Positions 42,586-51,024 of a stretch of 64,000 nt of DNA are shown piece after piece. Source of the stretch: JBBROS01 sp965260995 (GTDB lineage Bacteria > Pseudomonadota > Alphaproteobacteria > Acetobacterales > Acetobacteraceae); assembly GCA_965260995.1 (NCBI GenBank), contig CBDHCD010000003.1, forward strand, positions 372,001 to 436,000, read 5' to 3'. Under the pieces are notes generated by a model. That model was not told the origin of the DNA, did not search any database, and saw nothing but the letters and a program-made list of their open reading frames with translations. Position numbers and translations under genes: made by a program. The stretch's first letter is position 1, and each line of letters begins with the position of its first letter.

Positions 42586-43376
42586 TGCACCGCCGCAACC
42601 TTCTCGGCGTGGGGGTCTGCGCGACCACCTACGCCGAGGCCTGCGAGACGATCCGGATCGCGGCCGTCGAGAAGCGCTCGCTCGCCGTCACCGCCCTCGC
42701 CGTCCACGGCGTCATGACCGGCGCGCTCGACCCGGTCCACCGCCGCCGTCTCAACGCCCTCGACCTCGTCGTGCCGGACGGCCAGCCGGTCCGCTGGGGC
42801 ATCAACTTCCTCTACGGCGACCGGCTGCGCGACCGCGTCGCCGGTCCCAAGCTCATGCTGCACGTCTGCGCCATGGCCGAGCGCGAAGGCCTCAGCATCG
42901 GCTTCTACGGCAACAAGCCCGAGGTGCTGGACGAGCTGGGCCGCAAGCTGCTGGCCAAGTATCCGCGCCTGCGCATCGCCGCCGCCATGCCGTCCCGCTT
43001 CGGCCGCGTCACGCCGGAGGAGCAGGCGGACGTGGCCTCGACCATCGCCGCCAAGGGCATCGACATCCTGTTCATCGGCCTCGGCTGCCCGCGCCAGGAA
43101 GTCTGGGCGTTCGAGAACCGAACCCGCCTCAACATGCCCATCCTGGCGGTGGGCGCGGCGCTCGACTTCCACGCCGACCGCGTGCCCCAGGCGCCGCAGT
43201 GGATGCAGGACCACGGCGTCGAGTGGAGCTACCGCCTATGGCAGGAGCCGCGCCGGCTCTGGCGCCGCTACCTCCTGCTCAACCCGCTCTACCTCGCCAT
43301 GCTGGGCGCGCAGAAGCTGGGCCTGCGCCGCTACGACACGGCCGAAGGCCCCGTCGGCTACGAAGGCTACGCCTGA
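42585..43376 (+). CDS. WecG/TagA/CpsF family glycosyltransferase (GumM-like, GT26)
   Basis: The product is 263 residues from ATG 42585. Motifs are VVPDGQPVRWG, FIGLGCPRQEVWAFENR and the AVGAALDFHAD end segment. The C-terminal EPRRLWRRYLLLNPLYLAM is shared with the other copy. GumM (GT26) adds a glucosyl unit in xanthan assembly. It is read through one base from the upstream epimerase, and UXS follows 25 bp later. Confidence 0.87.
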   Translation: MHRRNLLGVGVCATTYAEACETIRIAAVEKRSLAVTALAVHGVMTGALDPVHRRRLNALDLVVPDGQPVRWGINFLYGDRLRDRVAGPKLMLHVCAMAEREGLSIGFYGNKPEVLDELGRKLLAKYPRLRIAAAMPSRFGRVTPEEQADVASTIAAKGIDILFIGLGCPRQEVWAFENRTRLNMPILAVGAALDFHADRVPQAPQWMQDHGVEWSYRLWQEPRRLWRRYLLLNPLYLAMLGAQKLGLRRYDTAEGPVGYEGYA

Positions 43377-43400
43377 ACGCCCGATCCCGAGAGGTCCGCG

Positions 43401-44393
43401 ATGAGTTACACGACCAAGCGCGTGCTGGTGACCGGCGGCGCCGGCTTCCTCGGCTCGCACCTGTGCGAGCGCCTGGTGCGCCAGGGCCACGAAGTCCTCT
43501 GCGCCGACAACTACTTCACCGGCCGTCGCGACAACATCGCCCACCTGCGCGGCGAACCGAACTTCGAATCCATCCGCCACGACATCACCTTCCCGCTCTA
43601 CGCCGAGGTGGACGAGATCTACAACCTGGCCTGCCCGGCTTCTCCCATCCACTACCAGTTCGACCCGGTGCAGACGACCAAGACCAGCGTGCTCGGCGCG
43701 GTCAACATGCTCGGCCTCGCCAAGCGCACCCGCGCCCGCATCCTGCAAGCCTCCACCAGCGAGGTCTACGGCGACCCCTCCGTCAGCCCGCAAACCGAGG
43801 ACTACCGCGGCAACGTCAACCCGCTCGGCCCGCGCGCCTGCTACGACGAGGGCAAGCGCTGCGCCGAAACCCTGTTCTTCGACTACCACCGCCAGCACGG
43901 CGCCCGCATCAAGGTCGTGCGCATCTTTAACACCTACGGCCCTCGCATGCACCCGCAGGACGGCCGCGTCGTCTCCAACTTCATCATGCAGGCGCTGCGC
44001 GGCGAGGACATCACCCTCTACGGCGACGGCCTGCAAACCCGCTCCTTCTGCTTCGTGTCCGACCTGATCGAGGGTTTCGTCCGCATGATGGGCACCGGCG
44101 ACAACGTCACCGGCCCCGTCAACCTCGGCAACCCGCACGAGATCACCGTCCGCGAACTGGCCGAGCGCATCGTCGCCCTGACCGGCTCCCGCTCCCGCCT
44201 GGTGCGGCGCCCCTTGCCGCAGGACGACCCGATGCAGCGCTGCCCCGACATCACCGTCGCCCGGCAAACGCTCGACTGGACCCCCAAGGTCGCCCTCGAC
44301 GAGGGCCTCAAGCGCACCATCGCCTACTTCGACGCCTTGCTCGCCGGCCCGCCCGACACCGTGCCGGAACACTTGTTCGCCACCGCAGACTAA
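43401..44393 (+). CDS. uxs: UDP-glucuronate decarboxylase (UDP-xylose synthase)
   Basis: The product is 330 residues, an extended SDR. Residues TGGAGFLGS bind NAD, and the catalytic set appears as STSEVYGDP and CYDEGKR (Tyr-x3-Lys). YGPRMHPQDGRVVSNFI is the UXS-type segment. It converts UDP-glucuronate to UDP-xylose. UDP-glucose dehydrogenase (ugd) is not in the window. It is likely to supply xylose to the EPS made by the neighbouring GTs. Confidence 0.93.
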   Translation: MSYTTKRVLVTGGAGFLGSHLCERLVRQGHEVLCADNYFTGRRDNIAHLRGEPNFESIRHDITFPLYAEVDEIYNLACPASPIHYQFDPVQTTKTSVLGAVNMLGLAKRTRARILQASTSEVYGDPSVSPQTEDYRGNVNPLGPRACYDEGKRCAETLFFDYHRQHGARIKVVRIFNTYGPRMHPQDGRVVSNFIMQALRGEDITLYGDGLQTRSFCFVSDLIEGFVRMMGTGDNVTGPVNLGNPHEITVRELAERIVALTGSRSRLVRRPLPQDDPMQRCPDITVARQTLDWTPKVALDEGLKRTIAYFDALLAGPPDTVPEHLFATAD

Positions 44394-44433
44394 CGGCCGC
44401 CAACAGCGCATTCGGGATCACAGGAGCAAGCAC

Positions 44434-45477
44434 ATGGATGGCATCACCGGCAGCGGATCAGGCGTCCACCGCCCCGATACGGTTCTGGTCGCCGGCGGCG
44501 GCGGCTTCATCGGCGGCCAACTCGCCCGCGTCCTCAACCAAGCCGGGCGCCAGGTCCGCGTCGCCGACCGCAAGCCGGTCCAGGACTGGTATCAGGTCAC
44601 GCCCGGCGTCGAGAACGTGCGCGCCGACCTGTCCGACCCGGCCGCCTGCGCCGCCGCCGTCGACGGCGTCTCCACCGTCTACAACCTCGCCGCCGACATG
44701 GGCGGCATGGGCTTCATCGAGACCCATAAGGCCGAGTGCATGCTCTCGGTGCTGATCAACACCAACCTGCTCCTCGCCTCTCGCGACGCCAGCGTCGGCC
44801 GCTACTTCTTCAGCTCCTCCGCCTGCGTCTACGCCGCCGACAAGCAGACCGAGACCGACGTCACCGCCCTGCGCGAGTCCGACGCCTATCCCGCCATGCC
44901 CGAGGACGGCTACGGCTGGGAGAAGCTGTTCAGCGAACGCATGTGCCGCCACTTCACCGAGGACTACGGCCTCGTCACCCGCGTTGCCCGCTACCACAAC
45001 GTCTACGGCCCCCAAGGCACCTACGACGGTGGCCGTGAGAAAGCCCCGGCCGCCATCTGCCGCAAGGTCATCGAGGCGGTCCACAGCGGCGACCACTCCA
45101 TCGAGATCTGGGGCGACGGCGAGCAGACCCGCAGCTTCATGTACATCGACGACTGCGTCAAAGGCACCCTGATGCTGGCCGCGAGCGGCCACGACCAGCC
45201 CATCAACCTGGGCAGCAGCGAAATGGTCTCGATCAACCAGCTCGTCGACATCGCCGAGGACATCGCCGGCATCAAGCTGCGCCGCCGCTACAAACTGGAC
45301 GCGCCGAAGGGCGTGCGCGGGCGCAACAGCGACAACACCCTGATCCGCAACGTGCTGGGCTGGGAGCCGAGCATCCCCCTTCGCCAGGGCCTCGAAGCGA
45401 CCTACCACTGGATCCACGACGAGATGCACGGCACGGGCAGCGCATCCCACACCCAAAAGCAAGCAGTTGTCAGCTAA
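44434..45477 (+). CDS. GDP-mannose 3,5-epimerase-like SDR
   Basis: The product is 347 residues. The hallmark NLAADMGGMGFI, a catalytic-type Cys131 in SSACVY, the Tyr160-x3-Lys164 pair (YGWEK), Lys203 in GGREKAPAA and the GVRGRNSDNTLI segment all match the plant GDP-mannose 3,5-epimerase, which makes GDP-L-galactose and GDP-L-gulose. Proof of activity would need an assay. No GDP-mannose biosynthesis gene is in the window. It ends the UXS unit, 43 bp before a strong terminator. Confidence 0.82.
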   Translation: MDGITGSGSGVHRPDTVLVAGGGGFIGGQLARVLNQAGRQVRVADRKPVQDWYQVTPGVENVRADLSDPAACAAAVDGVSTVYNLAADMGGMGFIETHKAECMLSVLINTNLLLASRDASVGRYFFSSSACVYAADKQTETDVTALRESDAYPAMPEDGYGWEKLFSERMCRHFTEDYGLVTRVARYHNVYGPQGTYDGGREKAPAAICRKVIEAVHSGDHSIEIWGDGEQTRSFMYIDDCVKGTLMLAASGHDQPINLGSSEMVSINQLVDIAEDIAGIKLRRRYKLDAPKGVRGRNSDNTLIRNVLGWEPSIPLRQGLEATYHWIHDEMHGTGSASHTQKQAVVS

Positions 45478-45519
45478 TGTTGGCGCAAATCTTGCATAAA
45501 TTTTGCCATGTTTGCGATG

Positions 45520-45548
45520 GCGACCGATCAGCAATGCTGGTCGGTCGC
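45520..45548 (+). terminator. Strong hairpin terminator after the nucleotide-sugar operon
   Basis: A 13-bp stem (GCGACCGATCAGC with GCTGGTCGGTCGC, one U-G pair) closes a 3-nt AAT loop. It ends with only a short TT and then GACC, so the U-tract is poor, but the stem is by far the most stable in this interval. It lies 43 bp after the epimerase stop and upstream of PAP2. Confidence 0.6.
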
Positions 45549-45664
45549 TTGACCCGTTCCGCAAGGGTGGCCTAGAGCGCGCTCAGCCAAGATCCACTCA
45601 GCGCAATGGTGTTCGGACGGGCGGTGGCGGCATTCGGCCGTAGGAGAGTGCCATCAACGACTTC

Positions 45665-46228
45665 ATGACGATCATCACCGGACTCGGTGACCCGGCGGTC
45701 ACGATCGCCATCGCCACGATCCTCTTCGCCGCTTTCCTGTTCGCCTCCAACGCTGTCGCGTGGCGCTGGCTGCGTGTCGTGCTCGTCTGTGGCCTCGTGA
45801 CCGCCGCGTTCAAGACGGCGCTCTACGCCTACGGCCACCCGATCCCGGCCATTTGGCTCGCCAGCCCCAGCGGCCACGTCGCCGCCAGCGTCCTGGTCTA
45901 TGGCGTGCTGTCCCTCGTCGTGGCGCCGGAGCGTCGCCGCGCCCTCGCCATCGGCGTCGCCGCTCTCGCGGTGTCACTGATCGCCATCTCCCGCGTTTAC
46001 CTTCAGGCGCACACCGAATCGGACGTCATCGCCGGCGTCGCCATCGGCGGCGCTTGCCTGGCCTGGTTCCTACCAATTCGCGCCGGCCTGTCGGCCTGGC
46101 CGATCCGCACCGCCGTCATCGTCTGTATCGTTGTCAGCCTGACCGGCGCCGCCTTGGAATGGCAGCTCCCGGTCGATCCCTTCCTCCGCGCGGTGGCGGC
46201 TCACGTGGTGATCTCCAAGGCCGGCTGA
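45665..46228 (+). CDS. PAP2 family phosphatase
   Basis: The product is 187 residues with about five transmembrane segments. The PAP2 signature is visible as SPSGHVAAS and SRVYLQAHTESDVIAG (Arg and His of the second and third motifs). Such enzymes dephosphorylate lipid phosphates; an undecaprenyl-PP phosphatase role to recycle carrier in EPS synthesis is plausible. It is 187 bp after the epimerase and separated from it by a hairpin. Confidence 0.8.
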   Translation: MTIITGLGDPAVTIAIATILFAAFLFASNAVAWRWLRVVLVCGLVTAAFKTALYAYGHPIPAIWLASPSGHVAASVLVYGVLSLVVAPERRRALAIGVAALAVSLIAISRVYLQAHTESDVIAGVAIGGACLAWFLPIRAGLSAWPIRTAVIVCIVVSLTGAALEWQLPVDPFLRAVAAHVVISKAG

Positions 46229-46718
46229 CCGCCGCCCAGTCACCAGGCCGCAGCCATCGACCAGCATGGCGTTTGATCAGGGCAAACCACCAACCAGATC
46301 CTCGCGAGGCGATCCCTCCCCGTTCTCGGGCCTGAGCCGCGCCATCGCCGCCTGTCAGCAACGCCCACCCCTCCCAAATGACATGCGGCCGGGCTGTGTG
46401 CCTGCCCAGCCGATGCCCGCGGCGATGGAGGAGGGAACGCGCCCCATCCGGTCCGTCTCAGTCGATCGTGGGGGAGGGCAGGGCAGGGGGCCAGACCCCC
46501 CACTCGGACCGCAGCTTTGCCGCCGGGAACGCTGCCGGACGCGCGAGCCGAGCCTTCCCTCGTCGCCAGGGCCTGGTTATGACGAGGAAGAACCAGTAGG
46601 CCGTCCACCCCCGGTCCAAATCACTTTCTTAGAAAAGTCCGACCAGCGGAACGGCGGGAGCCGCATGTCCTGATCGCCGCAGACCGGCCGCCCTGACCCG
46701 GCAGCCGCGCTGTCACCC
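46229..46718. other. Gene-free convergent interval
   Basis: This is 490 bp between convergent PAP2 and WcaJ. Short open frames occur, but their sequences are Arg/Pro-rich shadows with no Shine-Dalgarno. A G5/C6 hairpin (around 46485-46502) could act as a weak terminator. Nothing else was recognised. Confidence 0.4.
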
Positions 46719-48164
46719 TCAGTAAGCGTTCCGGTTGAACGCCCCGTGCAGCAGCGTCATGAACAGGATTCGGACGTCCAATGACAGCGACCAGTCGTCG
46801 ATGTAGGCCAGGTCGTGCTCTACCCGGCGCTGCATCTTGTCCAGCGTCTCTGTTTCCCCGCGCAGCCCGTTCACCTGCGCCCAACCCGTAATCCCCGGCT
46901 GCACCCTGTGCCGCCCTAGGTAGTCGTCGATCAGCGCCGCGTACTGCTCGTTGTGCGCCAGCGCGTGCGGCCGCGGTCCCACCAGCGACATCTCGCCTCT
47001 CAGCACGTTGAATAGCTGCGGCAGCTCGTCGATGCTCGACTTGCGCAGGAACCGCCCCAGCCGGGTGATGCGCGGGTCGTTGCGCTCCGCCTGCGCCACG
47101 CTCAACTCCGGCCCGGTCCGATGCACCATGCTGCGGAATTTGTAGACGGTGATGACGTTGTTGTTGAACCCCAGCCGCCGTTGCCGGAACAGCACCGGCC
47201 CGGGGCTGTCCAGCTTGATCAGCACCGCGATCAACGCCAGCAGCGGCAGGATCAGCAGCAAGGCGAGCGACGCGATCAGCAGGTCCTCCGCCCGCTTGGC
47301 CACCCGGTTCCATCCCGTCAGCGGCCGCCGGTACATCGTCAGCATCGGCTGCCCAAATAGCAACCCGGCCTCGCGCGGCACCACCGCCAGCCGCGGCAGC
47401 TCCGGGCAGATCCGCACGTTGGCCGGGATCGTCCCCAGCTTGCGGATCACCGCGTCGGTGTCCTCGTCCTGCCGCCCGGACACGGCCACGATCACCTCGT
47501 CGATGCGGAACAGCCGCGCCAGCGCGATCAGGTCATTGAGCCCGTTGCGCCGCGCCGGCCCCGGCTGCGGCGAGAACACGCCCACCAATCTGATCTGCCC
47601 GGCCGCGTCCTGCTGCAGCCGTCGCGCCAGCTCGCCGCCGCCGCCGCACAGGTCGACGATCGCCACCGTCCGCGCCAGCTTGCCCCGCCGCCGCCACCGC
47701 CCGACCTGTCCGGCCGCGAAGATCCGCGCCGCCGCGAACCCGATCAGCGCTAGCACGTAGAACCCGATCGCCCAGGCGCGCGAGAAGTCGTCCGAGGTCT
47801 TGGTCAGGTAGCCCAGGATCACCAGGATGGTGAACACCACCGACCACCCGCGCAGCGCCGCGCCCACCTGCACCGCCGCCGACGCCATGCTGTGCCGGGC
47901 GTAGGCCCCGCTCAGGTGCATCGCGTTCAGCGTCAGCGCCACCGACAGCGCCGTCGTCGACGCGATCTCGAGCGGGATCGCCACCGCCCCGTGCCGCAGC
48001 AGGTATGCGCCCACCGACGACAGCAGCAGGACCAGCGTGTCCCCCGCGACCAGCCCGCCCACCAGCATCTTCATCGGGTCGCTGCTCGGCGACAACGACC
48101 GCGCGTCCGCCTGCGCGTCGCTCCACGCGAACGTCGCCGGCGAAGTGATCGTCCGCCGGCTCAC
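46719..48164 (-). CDS. wcaJ: Undecaprenyl-phosphate glucose phosphotransferase (WcaJ/GumD-like)
   Basis: The product is 481 residues from GTG 48164, whose codon overlaps the stop of the upstream GT4 gene (GTGA). Four to five N-terminal transmembrane segments and a CoA-binding-like middle (VAIVDLCGGGGELARRL) are followed by the C-terminal sugar-transferase domain with KRAEDLLIASLALLL, a PVLFRQRRLGFNN segment, VYKFRSM and LVGPRPHALAHN. It adds glucose-1-phosphate (usually) to undecaprenyl phosphate, the committed step of EPS synthesis. Confidence 0.92.
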   Translation of the reverse strand: MSRRTITSPATFAWSDAQADARSLSPSSDPMKMLVGGLVAGDTLVLLLSSVGAYLLRHGAVAIPLEIASTTALSVALTLNAMHLSGAYARHSMASAAVQVGAALRGWSVVFTILVILGYLTKTSDDFSRAWAIGFYVLALIGFAAARIFAAGQVGRWRRRGKLARTVAIVDLCGGGGELARRLQQDAAGQIRLVGVFSPQPGPARRNGLNDLIALARLFRIDEVIVAVSGRQDEDTDAVIRKLGTIPANVRICPELPRLAVVPREAGLLFGQPMLTMYRRPLTGWNRVAKRAEDLLIASLALLLILPLLALIAVLIKLDSPGPVLFRQRRLGFNNNVITVYKFRSMVHRTGPELSVAQAERNDPRITRLGRFLRKSSIDELPQLFNVLRGEMSLVGPRPHALAHNEQYAALIDDYLGRHRVQPGITGWAQVNGLRGETETLDKMQRRVEHDLAYIDDWSLSLDVRILFMTLLHGAFNRNAY

Positions 48165-49246
48165 GACATTCTCGCGGCGCCCGAGGTCGCGGCCCCGGGT
48201 GCCACGGCCCTCGGCAGCATCGCCGCCACCGCCGCCCGCACCCGTTCGGGGAAGCTTTCCGACGCCGGGTTGCGCACCATCGCCCGGCATTGGTCGCGCA
48301 TCCGGTTCATCTCGTCCGTCGAACTGGCCAGCGCCAGCCCGAACGCGTGCATCATCTCCTCCGGCCGCACCGGGTCGTAGGTCCAGCCCAGCCCGCCTTC
48401 GCGCACCGTTTGCCGCACCCGGCTGATCCGCCGGCTGCCCAGCACCACCAGCCCCGCCGCCAGCGCCTCCGCCAGCAGCGGCGGCCCGCCCTGCGCCAGC
48501 GGCGCCGTCACCAGCACGCCGCACTGCCCGAACGCCGCCGCCAGCCCCGCCCGGTCCAGCCGGCCGAGGAACCGCTGCGCCATGTTGTCCGGCAGCGGCT
48601 GCGCCTCCAGCACGCCCGAAAGATCGCCCTCGCCGGCCCACCACAGCTCCGCCCGCTGGTCCGGATGCTGCTCGGCCCAGGCCGCGACGCAGATCAGCAC
48701 GTCCGCTGCCCCCGACTCGGGCGACAGCTCGCCGGCGTAGATCAGCCGGTGCGCCTCCCCGTCGCCGCGCACCCGCGGCCCGGCCGAGAACAGCTCGATG
48801 TCCGCCGGCACCGCCATCGGGTAGGCCGGCGACGACGGGAACCGCAGCAGCTCGACCGCGTCGATCACGTCGTCCCCGTCCGCCAGGATCCGGTCCGCCC
48901 GGCTCAGCACCAGCCGCTGCATCGCCCCGTAGCGCCGCGGCCGCTCCGTCGCGCACAGCAACAGCCGCGAACGCGACGCGAACATCCGATACAGTGCCGC
49001 CTGCGCCGCCCGTGGCCCGAATGCTTCGGACACCACGAGATCGGGCCGATACAGCGCCAGTCGCGCCAGCGCGCCGAACGGCAGCCATCCCATCCAGTCC
49101 CCGCCGCCACGAGCCGAGTTCCCGCCCGCCGCAGGCGCGTCCCAAACGCGAACATCGACCGGGCCAGCCACCTCGCCGAGCGCCGCCTGGAGGGCGATCT
49201 GTTCGAGGCCGACATGCCTGGTCAGCACCGCCGTGCGCATCGCCAT
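48161..49246 (-). CDS. GT4-like glycosyltransferase
   Basis: The product is 361 residues with a GT-B fold. LIYAGELSPESG begins the second domain, followed by WWAGEGDL and a donor-site region around GGPPLLAEALAAG. The first Glu of the EX7E pair is not evident there (Gln instead). An AGGAGA Shine-Dalgarno precedes ATG 49246. It is the first gene of a two-gene unit with wcaJ. The donor is unknown. Confidence 0.75.
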   Translation of the reverse strand: MAMRTAVLTRHVGLEQIALQAALGEVAGPVDVRVWDAPAAGGNSARGGGDWMGWLPFGALARLALYRPDLVVSEAFGPRAAQAALYRMFASRSRLLLCATERPRRYGAMQRLVLSRADRILADGDDVIDAVELLRFPSSPAYPMAVPADIELFSAGPRVRGDGEAHRLIYAGELSPESGAADVLICVAAWAEQHPDQRAELWWAGEGDLSGVLEAQPLPDNMAQRFLGRLDRAGLAAAFGQCGVLVTAPLAQGGPPLLAEALAAGLVVLGSRRISRVRQTVREGGLGWTYDPVRPEEMMHAFGLALASSTDEMNRMRDQCRAMVRNPASESFPERVRAAVAAMLPRAVAPGAATSGAARMS

Positions 49247-49318
49247 GATTGGGAAGTCTCCTGAACCGTCCTGGACTTCACAAAAGTTAACATCTCCCTG
49301 CCGAATGCCCGAGCAGTC

Positions 49319-49348
49319 TTACGGCTTACCCACATGGCTAGGTATGCT
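49319..49348 (+). promoter_or_regulatory. Possible promoter upstream of wzx
   Basis: TTACGG is followed after 18 bp by TATGCT, in the 160-bp divergent space before the flippase gene. The match is moderate. Confidence 0.3.
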
Positions 49349-49406
49349 CTCCGAATAGCCAGGCCTCGCCTCTGTCGCGCCGGCCCGACTGCGACGATAA
49401 TGCAAC

Positions 49407-50873
49407 GTGAATGGAACGGAGCCTGCCGTGAGCGACACACCGAGCACGCGAGGAATGGCCCCCGCCCAGCTCAAAGCCCAGCTTTGGGCCGGCGTCGCCC
49501 AGATGCCGCGCCGCGCCGCTCATTTCGCGCGCTCCGCCCGCTCCCGCGCCAGCGGCCGGTCGGTGCTGCTCTACGCCGCCGTGCCCGCCCTGAGCGGCGT
49601 CAACGCCCTCGTCGGCCTGATCTTGCCCGCCCTGCTCGGCCCGGCCCGCTTCGGCCAGTACTCCCTCGCCGTGACCCTGTTCCAGTACGGCCTGATCTTC
49701 GACCTCGGCATCTCCCAGTTGATCGACCGCCGGGTGCCGGTCCTCGTCTCGGGCGAGCCCGGCCCCCTGGCCCGCTTCGTCAACGAGGCGCTCTGGACCC
49801 GGCTCTACATCGCGGTGGCCGTCATGGCCGCCGGCACCCTGGCCCTGCTCGGCCTCGGCAGCCGCGGCGCGCTGCCCTTCGCCGCCTCGGCCGGCATCCT
49901 GTCCCTCGCCGCCGGGCTGTTCTTCATGCTGGCCCTCGGCCCCATGGCGATCGACCGCGCCACGTCGCGCCGCCAAGCCTTCGCCGCCGCCAGCGTCGTC
50001 GTCGGCCTCATCCTCGCCGTCGCCCGCCCCGCCGGCATGGTCCTCGGCGGCATCACCGGCTGCTTCGCCGCCCTGCTCGCCTGCTACGCCGCCACCGCCG
50101 CCGCGCTCGGCCGCCGCATTCCGCTGCGCGCCGAAGGCCGCCCCGCCGCGCGCCGCACCGCCGGCCTCCTCCTGCTCGGCTTGCCGCTGTTCGCGACCTC
50201 CTTCATCTGGGCCTTCTACATGACCGCCAACCGCTGGGTCGTGTCCTTCCTCGCCCCCCCGCTCGACCTCGGACACTTCGCTTTCGGGGCCAACATCACC
50301 TACCTCATCGTCGGCGCCGTCGCCGCCCTGTCCCAATTCTACTACCCCGCGATCGTCGGCCGCGCCGCCGCGGGCGGCAGCTTCTCCATGTCCCGCGTCG
50401 TCGCCCGCGACCTCTCCCTCGGCGTCGCCGTGATCGCCGTCCCGGCCGCGCTCGGCATCGTCATCGGCCCGTTGCTGATCGACGTGTTCTACAAGGCCTT
50501 CTCCGGCTCTGACGGCCCGGTCCGCATCCTCCTCGCCGCCGTGCCCACCCTCGTCCTGTCCTCCTGGCTGATGCCGCTCTCGCTGTCCACCGCCGCCCGG
50601 CCCTGGATCGAGGGCGTCGTCATCTACCCGCTCGCCCTCATCCTGCTGGTCGCCGGCACCTGGAGCGGCTACCGCCTGGGTGGCATCGACGGCGCCGCCT
50701 GGGGCATGGTCGCGAGCGCCCCCGTCCTGATGGCGCTGCAGCTCGGCAACCTCCGCCTGGCCCGCCTGCTCTCCTCGCGCGACGCCCTGCGCCTCCTCGC
50801 CGTCACCGCCCTCGCCACCGTCCTGCTGGCCGCCCTGTCCCTCTGGATGGTGCCCCACGGCGCGGTCGCCTGA
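49407..50873 (+). CDS. wzx: Wzx-like oligosaccharide flippase
   Basis: The product is 488 residues with about 12-14 transmembrane segments of the MATE/PST type, with LLYAAVPALSGVNALVGLIL at the start and GLIFDLGISQLIDRR near residue 100. It probably flips undecaprenyl-PP-linked repeat units to the periplasm. It is followed after 151 bp by the Wzc-like gene. The substrate is unverified, and the RfbX-type identity is inferred from topology and context. Confidence 0.85.
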   Translation: MNGTEPAVSDTPSTRGMAPAQLKAQLWAGVAQMPRRAAHFARSARSRASGRSVLLYAAVPALSGVNALVGLILPALLGPARFGQYSLAVTLFQYGLIFDLGISQLIDRRVPVLVSGEPGPLARFVNEALWTRLYIAVAVMAAGTLALLGLGSRGALPFAASAGILSLAAGLFFMLALGPMAIDRATSRRQAFAAASVVVGLILAVARPAGMVLGGITGCFAALLACYAATAAALGRRIPLRAEGRPAARRTAGLLLLGLPLFATSFIWAFYMTANRWVVSFLAPPLDLGHFAFGANITYLIVGAVAALSQFYYPAIVGRAAAGGSFSMSRVVARDLSLGVAVIAVPAALGIVIGPLLIDVFYKAFSGSDGPVRILLAAVPTLVLSSWLMPLSLSTAARPWIEGVVIYPLALILLVAGTWSGYRLGGIDGAAWGMVASAPVLMALQLGNLRLARLLSSRDALRLLAVTALATVLLAALSLWMVPHGAVA

Positions 50874-51024
50874 TCGGCCGGAAAATCCGCCGCCTGCCCA
50901 GCCCCCTGACTGGCCGCCTGAATGGATTACCCCCGAATGAGCTTAGGCGTTCGGGCCAGTACAGCTTACGTTCTCCCTGCCGCGGTCGGTCGCGGCGCAA
51001 CTCGGATCTGAGGAAGACGCGGCC

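Noticed and set aside
46266..46673. Open frame of about 135 codons in the PAP2-wcaJ gap
   Set aside because: It is Pro/Arg-rich with no Shine-Dalgarno and no homology I recognise; its composition fits non-coding GC-rich DNA.
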